From Lichina pygmaea (lineage: Eukaryota > Ascomycota > Lichinomycetes > Lichinales > Lichinaceae): 64,000 nt of DNA. The stretch is taken from positions 2,728,001-2,792,000 of the forward strand of contig OY730171.1 of NCBI GenBank assembly GCA_963422465.1, written 5' to 3'. The translations under genes and the position numbers were made by a program. The notes beneath the pieces are model-generated. The model had not been told where the DNA came from, did no database searches, and saw only the letters and a list, made by a program, of their open reading frames with translations. Shown piece by piece: positions 33,845-45,179 of this stretch. How positions within the stretch are numbered: the first letter of the stretch is position 1; each line of letters begins with the position of its first letter.

Positions 33845-34885
33845 ATGCCTCTTGGCATTGAACGAATCAACGCTCGCAAGAAGCAGCCAAACGAGCAGAT
33901 TGTGTTCATCAAGCCCCTCGAAGGGCCGGACAAGGCTTTGGCCCAGGATTTCCTCGAACGGATCGCTGCGATATGCAATCCGATCATGAAGACCAACCAC
34001 CTTCCCGTCATGTCATTGGAGGAGCATGAGCCCAACCTGGAGTTTGTGGGCCGGAACTTCAATGCTGGCGAAGTCATTCAGCTGGTGCTCAAAGCACCTT
34101 TTACTGGCGAGTGGCTACCGTTCCGACACGTCCAGATGGTCATGATGCACGAGCTCGCTCATATCAAACACATGAACCATTCTCAAGCGTTCTGGAAGGT
34201 CAGAGACCAATATGCGAGAGAGCTGAAGGCCCTATGGGCGAGGGGCTACACTGGAGAGGGCTTCTGGTCAAGAGGCCAAACACTTCTCAGCGGGCAGTAC
34301 ACGACCGACGTGATGCCACAGACCGAGGCGATGCCACGCTCTCTGTGTGGTGGAACCTATCGCACTTCGGCTAGGAAGAGGAAACGGACGACGAAGACGG
34401 CGCCGAACACGTTATCCTACGCTGAGCGCAAGGAAAGGCGAGTGGCCAAGAAATTCGGAGCGAACGGTGTCGCCCTGGGATCGGACGAGCAAGGCCGCCT
34501 AAAGCTGGAACATCGCAAAACCAGCCAGGTCAAGCCCAGGGTGGCTCAAAGCGTGAGGGGGCGCGAGCTTCGAGCAGCGGCAGCACTGGCGAGATTCGAC
34601 CACCAGAAGCGGCTGAACCCGCCGCCGCAGACGAAGAACGAAGACACATCCGATGGTGACAGCGCGAGCGATCCGGGTGACGATGCATCAGGTCACAACA
34701 TCGGCATTGTCGACGATAAGGGTCGGGTCATGGTCAAAATCTGCGGGGGCGAGGACGGACCTGAAGACTCAGAAGGGCTCCAGAGGGAGATGGAGGAGCT
34801 GCGTCTGCTGTACACCAACGCAACGAACCACTATGCTCAAGCCAAGTGCGATTCGAGCAGTCCAAATGCCATTAAGAGGGAGTGA
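33845..34885 (+). CDS. WLM-domain metalloprotease, Wss1-like
   Basis: A single exon of 346 codons. The N-terminus MPLGIERINARKKQPNEQIV and FIKPLEG match fungal WLM proteins, which supports this ATG. The zinc-protease motif is HELAHIKHMNH (His102, Glu103, His106, His112), followed by SQAFWKVRDQYARELKALWA, the typical WLM continuation. Downstream are GYTGEGFWSRGQTLLSG and CGGTYRT, then a basic, disordered region (KRKRTTKT) and an acidic C-terminus. WLM proteases of the Wss1/SPRTN type cleave proteins crosslinked to DNA or SUMO-modified proteins in the nucleus. No obvious SUMO- or Cdc48-binding motif could be assigned by eye, so it may be the second, less studied fungal WLM group. Confidence 0.88.
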   Translation: MPLGIERINARKKQPNEQIVFIKPLEGPDKALAQDFLERIAAICNPIMKTNHLPVMSLEEHEPNLEFVGRNFNAGEVIQLVLKAPFTGEWLPFRHVQMVMMHELAHIKHMNHSQAFWKVRDQYARELKALWARGYTGEGFWSRGQTLLSGQYTTDVMPQTEAMPRSLCGGTYRTSARKRKRTTKTAPNTLSYAERKERRVAKKFGANGVALGSDEQGRLKLEHRKTSQVKPRVAQSVRGRELRAAAALARFDHQKRLNPPPQTKNEDTSDGDSASDPGDDASGHNIGIVDDKGRVMVKICGGEDGPEDSEGLQREMEELRLLYTNATNHYAQAKCDSSSPNAIKRE

Positions 34886-36088
34886 TCATACGAGTAGTGC
34901 TTGTACTGCTGTGGTGGCGGGTGATACCCGGCTTATGTCAAGTCGAGTAAGTACGTCTCGGACACATGTACGTACGTACGGGAGTACGTATGTACTCCGT
35001 ACAAAAGTACACTGTGGCATGGCGTGGATGTGCTTACTGTCTTGTGGCGACAGGTGCTTAGAATACGAGATACGAACGCAGCACAGCGCTCGGGACAGCG
35101 CCAAGATACGGATACGAGTCGCGAATGACTTTGCAGTGCCAGTCAGGCCAAGAACATTCGGAGTCCTGCGATGAGATATCCTCGTATCGTCGAATGCAAG
35201 AGCACAGGCGCAGTAGTATGCAGACAGGCATGATATGATGGAGGTTTAGCCGGATCTGGACTGATGTTTCGACTGGGGACTTCAAGGCATCTGAAACTGG
35301 GATACGATGGCGCGGATTGGCAATGGGCCCATGCTTGCTTGTTTGGAATTTGGTGTTCCTGCATGAAGGTTGGCCCCGCACCGACATTCGAGTCTGTAAT
35401 GTCGCTAATCCAGGAAAGTTGAACAACGGCGACCATGCCACGAGCTTGCCTTTGCAGCAGGATATGAGAAGACATCGCCCATCGCGTGTCTACGAAGGAC
35501 GGTGTCAGAGTCGACGACTTAACATTGGCTCGGCGCTGGATCTGCGAAGAATAAATCTGGCTTTCCGCAGCCGCACGGACTCAGCCCTATAATGAATGGC
35601 AGTCTCTGGTCCTGGAAGTTGATCGTACACGTGCCAGCGATCAATACGACGAGCAAAGGCTACAGCGTTAGGATACGAGCTACAGTACCTCTGGTACCTC
35701 CGTACTGTACGACGTACAGAGGTGCTCCCACTATGCTTTATCTACCCGTACGGTACAGTCATCGGCCACAGTCCGGAGCATCTTGGCCTTGGTCCCTCAT
35801 ACGGATACGAGGAGACTATCGCCAATTAGCATCAGACAGCCTGCCACGCCCAGCTACTCGCGGGCAGCGGGTGTCAGGTTCGCCTAGATGGTCCACCTTA
35901 ACCCCTGGCGGCGTCCGGCGGAGCAAAAATAGGACGATCGCCGCGAAGCCAGATGAGAGGCCATAAAGCTGGACATAGGGCCCAGGCGAGTCGCCTTCGA
36001 GTCGTCCAACGCTCTCTCCTCCCGACCTTCATTCGGTATCCGACACCGCTGTGATTTTTCAAAGTCACATCGCCCACTTGGCTTGAAC
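34886..36088. other. Intergenic with two TACG clusters
   Basis: 1.2 kb without a supportable gene. Clusters of GTAC words lie at about 34968-35010 (with TACTCCGTAC) and 35685-35755. The last 200 bp are the presumed promoter of the secreted-protein gene. Confidence 0.55.
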
Positions 36089-37655
36089 ATGCCATCGTCA
36101 TCATCGCCATCGTCAATGGCCTGGCCATCTGTCATTCACTTTGTTGTTCTCGTAGTCCTTGTGTTGCTCTCGCCTTGCAACGCCAACGCCAGGTTCGACG
36201 TAAATGAGAAATACGCCCGGACCTATCCTTACACGTTCTTTGAAACTCTCAAGACATGTCCGGCAATCCCCATCCCGTCAGGTACGTTCGCCTCTACCTA
36301 CTGCCAGAAAGGGTCCACCCCGTTAGAACAGTCGGTCGATGCTAACAACCGGTGCAGGTTTTTCTCAGCCAACGGTTGGAACATTGAACGCGCTGCTTCT
36401 AGTGATTGGGAAAGGCACTTTCGAATGCGAAGGGAACGTAGCATATTTCAGACAGATGAACCACGCCCCTGTTTACGAGATTGGGTCTCTTTATTACACC
36501 GACAAAAGCCGATTCGACGCTCTCAAGGACCGGAGAGTATTCGCTATGGAAAGACCGCCGAGGGGAAAAGTCGGTCTAGAGGATTACCTTTCCCCCTTTC
36601 GGCTGATCATGCTCTCCAACTTCCATCTCGATGGCGGTGGCTTCCGCGCAAGCCTCTACACTCACTCTGCATACATCAAACCTGATCTTGGAGGCACCGG
36701 CACGGAAGCCCGTCAGCGAGCAGGCGATCGAGCCTCAAGCGTGGGACAGGACGACAAAATGGCCGTCAACATCGGGCCACAGAGCGACGGCCGGAGAACC
36801 TCTTCCGGCCTAGGACAAAGAGCGGGCGGTACCGGGCGGAGCGGCATTCGTGCCAACGAGATGGCGCATCTTCCCAAAGCTGATCTTGGAGGCACCGACA
36901 CGGAGGCGCGTCGGCAAAAGGGCCTCCGCTCGGGACAGGATGACATTCTGGCCGTCAATCCCCGGCAAAACCGCGGTGGCCAGAGAATCGGTTCCAACGC
37001 AGGACAGAGAACGAACGGTGACGGGCGAAACGGCGTTGGTGTTGATACGATGGCGCGCCTTCCCATTGACCAAAGCGCCGCCAAGTTGAGGAAGAGGGCT
37101 GCGCAAGCGGGATCTTCACCCAACAGGCGCTTGATGAACCTCTTCGGCAACGACTTCTTCCCGAGCCCCTATTCGCTTGAATCGATCGAGGCAGAGCAAT
37201 ATGAGACGGCTGAGAAAAGCAAGTGGAAAAGCAAGCCCGAGATGCCGGGTGGAGGGATTTGGGCGCGCGTGGGCTCGCAGATGTTGAATGTCGACGGCCA
37301 GTTCCCATTGGGGCACTGGCCAGAAAAGGAGGGCATCGAGGTGTTCATGATAAACCCGGTCGGGGGCGTTCCGACGAGCTGCGCCGACGTCGCCAGCAAG
37401 AGGCGCCAATTCGAACATCCCGTCGCCTTCCAGCTCGCCGTCTTCCGCCGTGGCTGCAAGCCGGGCCTCAGTGACCGGTACGCCACCCCGCCCCTCTTCT
37501 GCGCCTCCCCGAACAGCGGGTGCCCCAACACACGCGAGGGGCTGCAGGCCGGGCACCGGGCCTTCCTGAACAAAGTAGAGGCCGAGAAGAGGCAGGAGGC
37601 CGAGGAGGCGGCCCGGAGAAGCATGTACGGCGACGCACGCGAACCAAGATCATAA
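36089..37655 (+). CDS. Secreted protein with internal 63-66-residue duplication, unknown
   Basis: Two exons, 36089-36281 and 36358-37655 (496 aa). Donor GTACGT, branch GCTAAC, acceptor GGTGCAG; phase 1. The N-terminus is a signal peptide: after MPSSSSPSS comes MAWPSVIHFVVLVVLVLLSP with CNANA before the likely cleavage; an ATG ten codons downstream would give a more standard signal. The first domain (about residues 36-195) reads KYARTYPYTFFETLKTCPAI and GKGTFECEGNVAYFRQMNHA. Residues about 197-325 are two diverged repeats beginning DLGGTGTEAR and DLGGTDTEAR. The last domain contains FEHPVAFQLAVFRRGC and three more Cys. No family is recognised. A secreted, possibly effector-like protein is inferred from the signal peptide and repeats only. 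Confidence 0.72.
36678..37062 (+). repeat. Internal tandem duplication in secreted-protein gene
   Basis: Two in-frame units, about 36678-36875 and 36876-37062. Shared landmarks are GATCTTGGAGGCACCG, GGACAGGAYGACA, CTAGGACAAAGAGCG/GCAGGACAGAGAACG and GAGATGGCGC/ACGATGGCGC. They differ by substitutions and small in-frame length changes. Confidence 0.8.
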
Positions 37656-39398
37656 TCCTAATCACAATGGGCTTTTATTTGTCTTTCATCCTTTCCATCC
37701 TGCTTCTTCTTCTTCCCCCATTACATTTCCCCCACATTTCTGTTTCCTTTGGCGGGCATGCTTCACATTTCAGCTTCACCCTTTGACCTTCGTTCCACCT
37801 TCGCCTTTCACTCTCGGCAGTCGGCCACACAGTACTACCATTTACTTACAGAGATTCATACACCGTACCTCATCATATCACGCCATGCTTACATGGCAGA
37901 TACCCTGCTTTTCTTCAATGTCAGTACGTACATTGCTCCTTTCTTCAAAGAGAGGGGTTCCAACACACACTGCGTGAAACATACTGCTTGCCTGTACTGT
38001 ATGTATGTACGTGACACATTCACATGTACATTCTCTCCGCCACCATCTAAAACCCCTGATAGTAGCAGCTCTGCATCTATAAGAGCTGTCAGCACGCACA
38101 TGTGCACAACTTACCACATCTCCCTGTTCTCCAAGACAAGATTCTATTCAAGTCTTGTTCACTTGCCATGAACACCCCCCCCACCCCCACCCCTCTCTGA
38201 GGCTCTGCGCAAAGACCAAGCGACGAGGATTCAATCAAGCCTGGTTCCTCCGTGAGGGGAGAAGTCTTTTTTTTTTTTCGCCATCTAAGCTAAGAAGGAG
38301 GAAGGGTGCTCTGTGATCAACACCCGGTAGCAAGCCTAGGAAAGAACATGGGGCGTGGCTACACAACACTCATCAGAATTGTTGGGTTGGGTATCGAGTT
38401 GATTGTTGCAGCCTACGACAGAAGGCGGAGGCTAGCTATATATATATATATATATATATATCGGTCAGGGAGCTCACCGAGCTCCTCCTGCCAAACCGCG
38501 GCAACCTGCTTTTGAGCTGGCCCCCGTCTCAGCCGAACGGTGAGCTGGCCGGGCTGACTAAAACTTACGGTAGTCGTATGTCCTGGCACTCGGCTCCTCT
38601 GGCTGTCGCCACAACAGACGGCTTCATCTCCGACCAAGCTGTCTGTGGCTTCCTTCCTTTGACGCCTGCGGTAGGCCGCTTTGCAACGGGGGTGTGGTCA
38701 AACGCACTACAGTACGTATACTTGTGTACACATACCAAGTAAGACCACCTGACAAGGAGAGTTGCCGCTCTTTTGTCAGCTTTCAAGGTGGGAATGGCGT
38801 GGGATGGCTCCGGGCTGGTACTATGCGGCTCTGTGTACCGTAAAGGTCGGCTGAACATGATTCGTATCATCAATTCAAGGGGGGGACGGTTGAGTGATGC
38901 TGTGATTACGGTACTTTACATACGAGTGCTCATCATGTACCTATTGATACAAGCACCATTCCAGAGAGAACTACTCTCTCTCTCTCTCTCTCTCTTTCCA
39001 TCTCTCTGGTATGGCTGCAAGAGGACGGAAGGTGCAAGGCCGTGGAGGTGCCTCTGTACCACTATACCCGTACTTATACGTTGCGGCGAATCGGCCGGAA
39101 CGAAGATAACGTTTCTACGGTAACGATTCGCAGCAAATATCAATCTATCAGCAGGCGGAGGATTGCAAAAGGTGTTCTATCCTGACAGCCTTCCAAGTAT
39201 TGGTACAGTAGCTGTGCTGAGCTGACACATGACTTCCCCGACCGCCATTCCTCATCACGCCTGTAGCAGCAGCGGCGGCGGCGGCGGCGGCAAAAACAAC
39301 AGCAGCATGACTCCGTCCGAAGAGAACTGTAGAGCCACGCGATAGGTGAGCCGTCGTCCGTCCTTCGTCGGGGAAACGGAGTGGAAGGCTGTCTGGTC
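37656..39398. other. Intergenic between two secreted-protein genes
   Basis: 1.7 kb with no supportable gene between convergent genes. Holds a T run (about 38268-38279), a TA microsatellite (38436-38461), a CT microsatellite (38973-38995) and a GGC/GCAGC repeat patch (about 39265-39305). Pyrimidine-rich sequence just after the first gene (37680-37790) looks like 3' UTR. Confidence 0.55.
38436..38461. repeat. (TA)n microsatellite
   Basis: About twelve consecutive TA dinucleotides. Confidence 0.93.
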
Positions 39399-40317
39399 CT
39401 AAATCCCGAGCGGGATCGCTCGACCGCCGAATGGCATGCCGCCGCCACGGGCCGGGGAAGCAGGATCCAGCTTGAAATAACGCTGAAAGTGTGCACCGAT
39501 CCGCTCTCGGAGCCCGTTGAAGGTCGGCCTCAGGTTCGGACCGAAGCGTCCTGCGTTCTCGTTGACGCGGTGTCGAGCATAGCTTAGCAATCCGTTGTCC
39601 TTGTCGTCTTCGAAGAGCAAGCCCGTCTGGGGTTTCCATTCCTCGTCCAGGCCGCCCTTGGTCTGGCCTCTCGTCGTGACAGAGGCTTCCTCGATGCACT
39701 CTCCTTTGGTCTTTTCTTGCTGTGGAAGTAAAGAGAACAATGTCAGTTTCGTTTCGGCGTGATCTTGGCTCTGATCATCAGCTTCGAGAGAGAAGACGAC
39801 CACGTTGATGACACAGACAATGCCGATCGCGCAGCCTTGGAAGGCATAGAAACGAGGAGAGGCAGCTGATGAGCATAGGGAAGTCATACAGATTCTCTGC
39901 AGTGTGCATATGCCCGGTTGACCGCACGCTGGAAGACGTGACGTAGACTTGCATCGATCTTAGGCACCGTGTTATATTTACGTTGGCATTCTTGGAGGAC
40001 TTGGAGTAACGCCAGTAGCGCTCTCTCAAACGGGGCGGGACTCGTAATCTAAGGATGACCCCAGACGCAGGACAAGCCAGCCGGCATGTTAGCCCTCCTC
40101 GGATCTGCTCTGCTCCACGAGCAAGGTGACAAGACGGGCGAGACCATACAGATGCCATGTCTTGGTATGCCGCATTAACGCACAAGTCGACCCCTCGTTC
40201 GAGATATTCCTTCCTCTCGTCCGAGGCCGGATCTAGCTGGCGCCCGCGATTCGGTAGTGCTGCCACCGGCATCGCGGCGGAAGAGAAGAGTGCCCATACC
40301 CACAGCACGAGCAGCAT
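39399..40317 (-). CDS. Small secreted protein, 215 aa, unknown
   Basis: Three exons on the minus strand: 40317-40150, 40048-39890, 39719-39399, all joined in phase 0 (introns 101 and 170 nt). Intron 2 has branch ACTGAC and acceptor TTCCACAG; donors are GTATGG and GTATGA. Exon 1 gives a signal peptide (MLLVLWVWALFSSAAMPVAA, then LPNRG). Exon 2 is amphipathic and helical (FERALLALLQVLQECQRKYN). Exon 3 is polar, with GLLFEDDKDNGLLSYARHRV and GLRERIGAHFQRYFKLDP. Only a handful of Cys. No family recognised. The model rests on splice signals and phase, not on homology, so exon 2 is the least certain part. It is convergent with the repeat-bearing secreted protein 1.7 kb away. Confidence 0.55.
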
Positions 40318-42499
40318 CTTGCCTTTCCGTTGGACGGGCGTCAGACACCCTCCGTACAGCGGTCTGCTCGAGAACGGTCCAACTGAAGTCGATGCAACGG
40401 CCGAAAGGGCAAGACACCGGCAAGTCTCCGGTACTTAAGTTCGAGCATGGTCCAGTGGTCGAGGGAGCTTGCGCGCTCCCAGCCTGATTCGCGACTCTCC
40501 CCGGCGTACGGATGTAGTACCGACGTTCGATCCAAGCCGCAACGAAGAGCGTTGTCGCAAGCTTCCCAGGTCTCCGATTTAGCCTCCTCCGAAATGGATT
40601 TAGCATGTACACCTACGTAGGCTTTTGTACACGACGGTGCTGAGAATAGAAGATTCTTTGCCCCATTTGTGTACTCGTAACACGTAGCTCTACGAGTAGA
40701 ACTACTCGTACGGAAGTAATCAGATTTTCAATTGGTACGTTCTGTAGAGAGAGCGTAGCCCCAGCCGCCAGCACCAGCCGCCAGCACCAGCCGCCAGCAC
40801 CAGCACCAGTGCCAACACCAGTGCCAACACCAGTGCCAACACCATTCAAGACTTGTCATTCACGGGGTCTCCGGCCGAGCTCGTAACTCCCCACGCCACG
40901 GACAGCATGACGGGGCGACACGTCAATTGAATTACGTAACGTACGTTACCCACTTCCGCACGGTTGGGTTTGTACGGGTACGTTATGTACGAGGTACAGT
41001 ACGCAGTGCGACGTGTGACAGAGAACTGTTTACGTCCGTATGTACGTAACTCATCCCGTAACGTTATGTAGCTAGACAAGCTCGAGGTGCCTTCTTTCAG
41101 ATATCACGTGCTTGACGCCGGCCACCAGGTACCGTACCGTATCAGTCAGCATACACTGTACGAGTACTCCGTACCTAGCTGGAGGCTGCTCTCGTATACG
41201 TACGACGGAAGCTGAGACCGAGAGATCGCGAGAGAGTCGGCTCGAGGATATTCGGCGGGAGAATTCCCCCCCTCCCCTTTCGAGAGCCAGTCGGCAAGTC
41301 CGTCCGAGGCCGATATTGATTGCATGCATGTCTTGTGTTCTGGTGCCTGCAGTGAGCTCGTGCGGCTCCCCTGAGGGTCTTTCTCTTCTATTGCGTCGAG
41401 AACAATCTTCGGAGACTGCCTAGGCTTCCGACAGACCAGCTTTTAGGCAGCATTCCCCTTTCTTTTTTGCCTAGAGTACTCGTACAGTACGTTCCGTGGT
41501 TCTGCCCCCTTTAGTACGTACGTACGTACTCGTGAGCGAGCCAACAACGTTTTGTTTTACGTAACTTCGCGCGGCACCATACGTATGTATGTACTGTGAT
41601 TTCCTTCTCCGGCCCCCTTCGTGCTCTTTCACTCAGCGCAAGGGCGAAGCAGAAAGTGTTGCGGTACCGTGGAATACAGCAGACACTGGTACGTATCGCG
41701 CGTACTCGTACGTACGGTATGTAACAGGGAGAAGAAGGGGGAAAGGAGAAGAAGTAGGCAGGACTTGGGACTGTGGCCAAGCAAGAGGTCAGTCAACAGT
41801 GGCGGCATCAGCAGTGGTGGGGACATCACAGGCCCAGCCATCATCAGGGGTGAGAGCATCATAGATTCAGGAATCACAAGTCTAGACATTGTCAGGACTA
41901 GAAATCTTGTGGAGGGAGGGAGTTGGGGGGGGGGGGCTTATGAACTTCAAAATCATCTGAATCTGCTTGATGATAGCCTTTCTTATAGACTAGATAGAAT
42001 CTACAGAGCATGTTAGCCAATGATCATAGAATAGACCTAGGTTGTTGGAGGGGGTTGTAATGCTAACAATACTGAAGAAGATATCCTGACTAATTCAAGA
42101 GAGTTGTACTCTGTACAGAGTACTGCTAGTAGACTTTGGGGATGTACCGTTAGCAAGAGAGCGTGTCCTGATAACAATACCTGTATGCAACATATGTTGT
42201 AGACACATCTTTCAAGGCTGATGAAGAGGCCATCTCAGATTCCAACCAAGTTCTCATCAGGAAGGTAAGTAGTCCAGCCGGAGTTGTAAGGGTCGATAGA
42301 TAGAGATAACTTTGGCAGGCATGGGAGGTGGCCGCAAGTCCAGGTTGGGATGAGTGAGTGAACGAGTGAAGCAGGAGGCTCCATTTCATTGTCAGACATT
42401 TAAGAACATTTCGAGAATAGTAGAATTGGACAAAGCAAAGGAGCAAGTGTTTGAAAATCAAAAGATGAAGTATGGACGAATGGTTGAAGAGAAAGACAT
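40318..42499. other. Intergenic, TACG clusters and AT-rich relic
   Basis: 2.2 kb without a supportable gene. TACG-type clusters lie at about 40925-41060, 41110-41215 and 41500-41530. A minisatellite is at 40757-40846. From about 41800 to 42480 the DNA becomes AT-rich and has short protein-like fragments in changing frames (for example RIVELDKAKEQVFENQ on the + strand near 42416), suggesting a decayed mobile element that I cannot classify. Confidence 0.5.
40757..40846. repeat. Compound minisatellite
   Basis: Two adjoining tandem arrays: CCGCCAGCACCAG (13 bp, about three copies) passing into CAGTGCCAACAC (12 bp, about three to four copies). Confidence 0.88.
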
Positions 42500-45179
42500 C
42501 TACGCTGTCGAATCAAACAGCGCCAGAGTCGAGCAGAAATTGCTACGATTGTCCTCCTGTCGCACTACCTGGCCGGACGGCGTGCGGATCATGTTCGTGG
42601 CGGCCTTGGTGCCGAGGCCAAAGAGCTGTACGCTCGAGCGCTCGATGCCGACCATGTTCTCCTGGCAGCTCTCCGTGTCCAGGCAGGTCTGGCCGTAGTT
42701 GTCGAAGAAGCTGTAGAGCCCGGCGCCGTACATGTAAATCGAGGACGAGTCGACGAGGCGCAGGCCCCAGGCCTTGCGGCACCTGTCGGTCGTACACTCG
42801 CCGAAGCCCGGGTCCGAGAAGGTGGCGCCCGACGTGAACGGCGTGAGCGCGTTGGGGTTGGCTTGGTAGTACGGCGTCTCGGACTGGATCGTCGCCATGT
42901 AGACGTCCTTGGCGTTCACGAACTGGTAGTTGTAGAGCTGGTGGTGCTCGGATGCGACGGCGTACCTGAGAGCGAGCACCGTCAGCGATGCTGATCGCGG
43001 TTGGATCTGACAGGGGGTCCGATCGTCCGTCCGGAGACTCACATCCACACCGGCCCCTGGGATTCGACGAGGATGCCTCGTCCGTTGTAGATGTTGATCT
43101 GGCCGTAGTCGGGTCGGTCGAGTTCGTGGTCGGCTACCCAGATCCAGTTGTTCTCGAGATAGATGCTGGCGTCGCGTGTCACGTGAAGGAGCAGTGCGGC
43201 GGCCACGCATTCTGGCTTGACCGACGTCGTGACGTTCGGCGTCTTCGCGCATCTGTCCGACTGAAGCTGAGTCCCGGCCGAGCCGCCGATGCGCATGTGC
43301 ACGTCCCACATGCCGCAGGCACCCTGCGTCGCGTCTCGGACGTTCCACTCGACCATGACGGCACCAGGTTGAGGTCCCGCCGTGGCGAAGACGAGGTCGG
43401 ACATCTCCACCGCGCCAACGTCACCGGGGCGACCGACCTGGAAGACCGGCCGCGGCTGGGACTCGTCCCCAAACGCGGCGCCGGACGCGAGGATGTGAGC
43501 CCAAGCCTCGCCCGTGATCTTGATGTCCTTCGGAACACGGACCGTGTCGCTGACGACGTACGATCCGTGATCGAAGTAGAGGATGCCGTGGGGCGTTGCG
43601 GCGACTCGGTCGAGCACGGCCTGGATGGCGGCCGTGTCGTCGGTACGACCGTCTCCCTTGGCCCCGTTGGCCTTTACGCTCACGAATGCGCTGGCCGGGT
43701 GCTGCTCGTACTGCGGCTTCGACCGTTCGAAGACGGCGCCCCCGCCGTCCACGAGACTGCCGGGCTTGGTTTCGGCCTCGAGGGGCCCCTGAGCGCGAAC
43801 GCCTTGAGGGATCCCGTCCGCGGCCGCGTCGGTGCGATACTCTCGACCCTGCGCCCACGACGCAACCCTGGCACTGCCTGGCACGACGGTGACGTTGAGC
43901 GGGTTGGCCACGGCGGCGCCTGAGCCTCGAAACTCTACGTTGTCGATCACCAGCGTTCCTCCGGCGACGGGGGTGCTGTTGGTACTGAACGACGTCAGGA
44001 TACCGGCCCGGCTCGTCTCGATGCTGCTGTCCTGCACGAGGACGGAGCCGACCAGCTGCTGCTGCTGTCCTCCGTTGGCCATGTCGATCCCGATCTCGCA
44101 GTTGTGGATGCTGAGGGACTTGAAGGTCCAGAGCCAGTTCCAGTTCATGAAGATGGCCGTCTGACAGCCGTTGAAGGTCAGGTTCCGGCTGATGAACTGC
44201 TGGTTGCCGAAGAAGGCTCCGTAGCGACCGCCGTCGAAGACGAGGTCGCCCATGAACCCTCCGGAGCCTGCCCAAGGTCGTCAGCAGGGGACGACCGGAG
44301 CGACGGTGACACAGGTAGAGCTGGAAACACGGACCATTCTCCATGAAGATCCCCTGCTGCTTGTTGTCGGCCCCGCCGCGGCGCATCTCGAACCGAATGT
44401 TCTGCAGACTCGTCGCCTGTGCCACCTGCCAGTGCAGGCCGGTGCCGGTCTCTGGGGGCTGTTCGGTCACATCGATGACGAAGTTGCGAATCTGGCGGAA
44501 GAAATTGTTCTGGTTCGTGTACCAGTTGCGGCCGGTCTCGTCGTACGGGTTGGCATCGACGACGGCGATGCCTGAGAAGTTGGCCGTCGCTTTGAGGGTG
44601 GGCAGGTTGATGGCGTCACCGACCAGCTGCGTGTAGTAGTACTGGATGATCGGCGTGCTGACCCGGTAGGTGCCAGGAGGGAAGTAGACGAGCGCCGGAG
44701 ACACGGTGGACGAGTCGCAGCCTCGGCCGCAGCGATGACCGTCAGCGATGGCCCTGTTGATGGCCTCGATATCGTCCGTGTGACCATCGCCTGTTATCCC
44801 GTCAGTTTCCGAGCACGAACGGAGCCCGGGTCGGCGTCCCCGACGAGTTCATTTGCGAAAGACTCGTGGCCAACAGGTGGAGAAGGCGAAAGTAGCAGGG
44901 GCTTGACGAACCGACTGCGCCATAGTCCTTGACGTTCCGATATACCGGGTAGCCTGTTGGATCTGGGTTGAAGGCGGCAGCGCCGCGCCGTTCGATGTTG
45001 GCCACCCAGTAGCTCGACGGCTGTGAGCCGGAACTTGTCTCGTTTGTATAGACGCCGTTGGAGAGGTGGTTGTGCGAATGTGGGACGTTCCTGTACGGCG
45101 CCGGCTTCGCAGAAGAGAGGTCGGGCACGTTGAGGAGGAGGATCAACCGCGCGCAAAGCAGCAATGAAGGAATGGACAT
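42500..45179 (-). CDS. Secreted GH55 exo-beta-1,3-glucanase
   Basis: Four exons on the minus strand: 45179-44912, 44790-44335, 44267-43043, 42965-42500 (804 aa). Phases 1, 1 and 2 all agree. The ATG at 45179 starts a signal peptide (MSIPSLLLCARLILLLNVPD). The first beta-helix has KDYGAVGDGHTDDIEAINRA, YFPPGTYRVSTPIIQYYYTQ, GTGLHWQVAQATSLQNIRFE and GGFMGDLVFDGGRYGAFFGN. The second begins at VKANGAKGDGRTDDTAAIQA and includes YFDHGSYVVSDTVRVPK. The GPVWMYAVASEHHQLYNYQF segment across the last splice is a family hallmark. This two-helix pectate-lyase-like architecture is glycoside hydrolase family 55, which releases glucose from beta-1,3-glucan outside the cell (wall remodelling, or attack on other fungi). 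Confidence 0.93.

Noticed and set aside
42354-42698. 114-codon + frame with a helical, charged start
   Set aside because: Its second half is antisense to the conserved 3' end of the GH55 gene. Only the first part could be a relic and it is listed as such.
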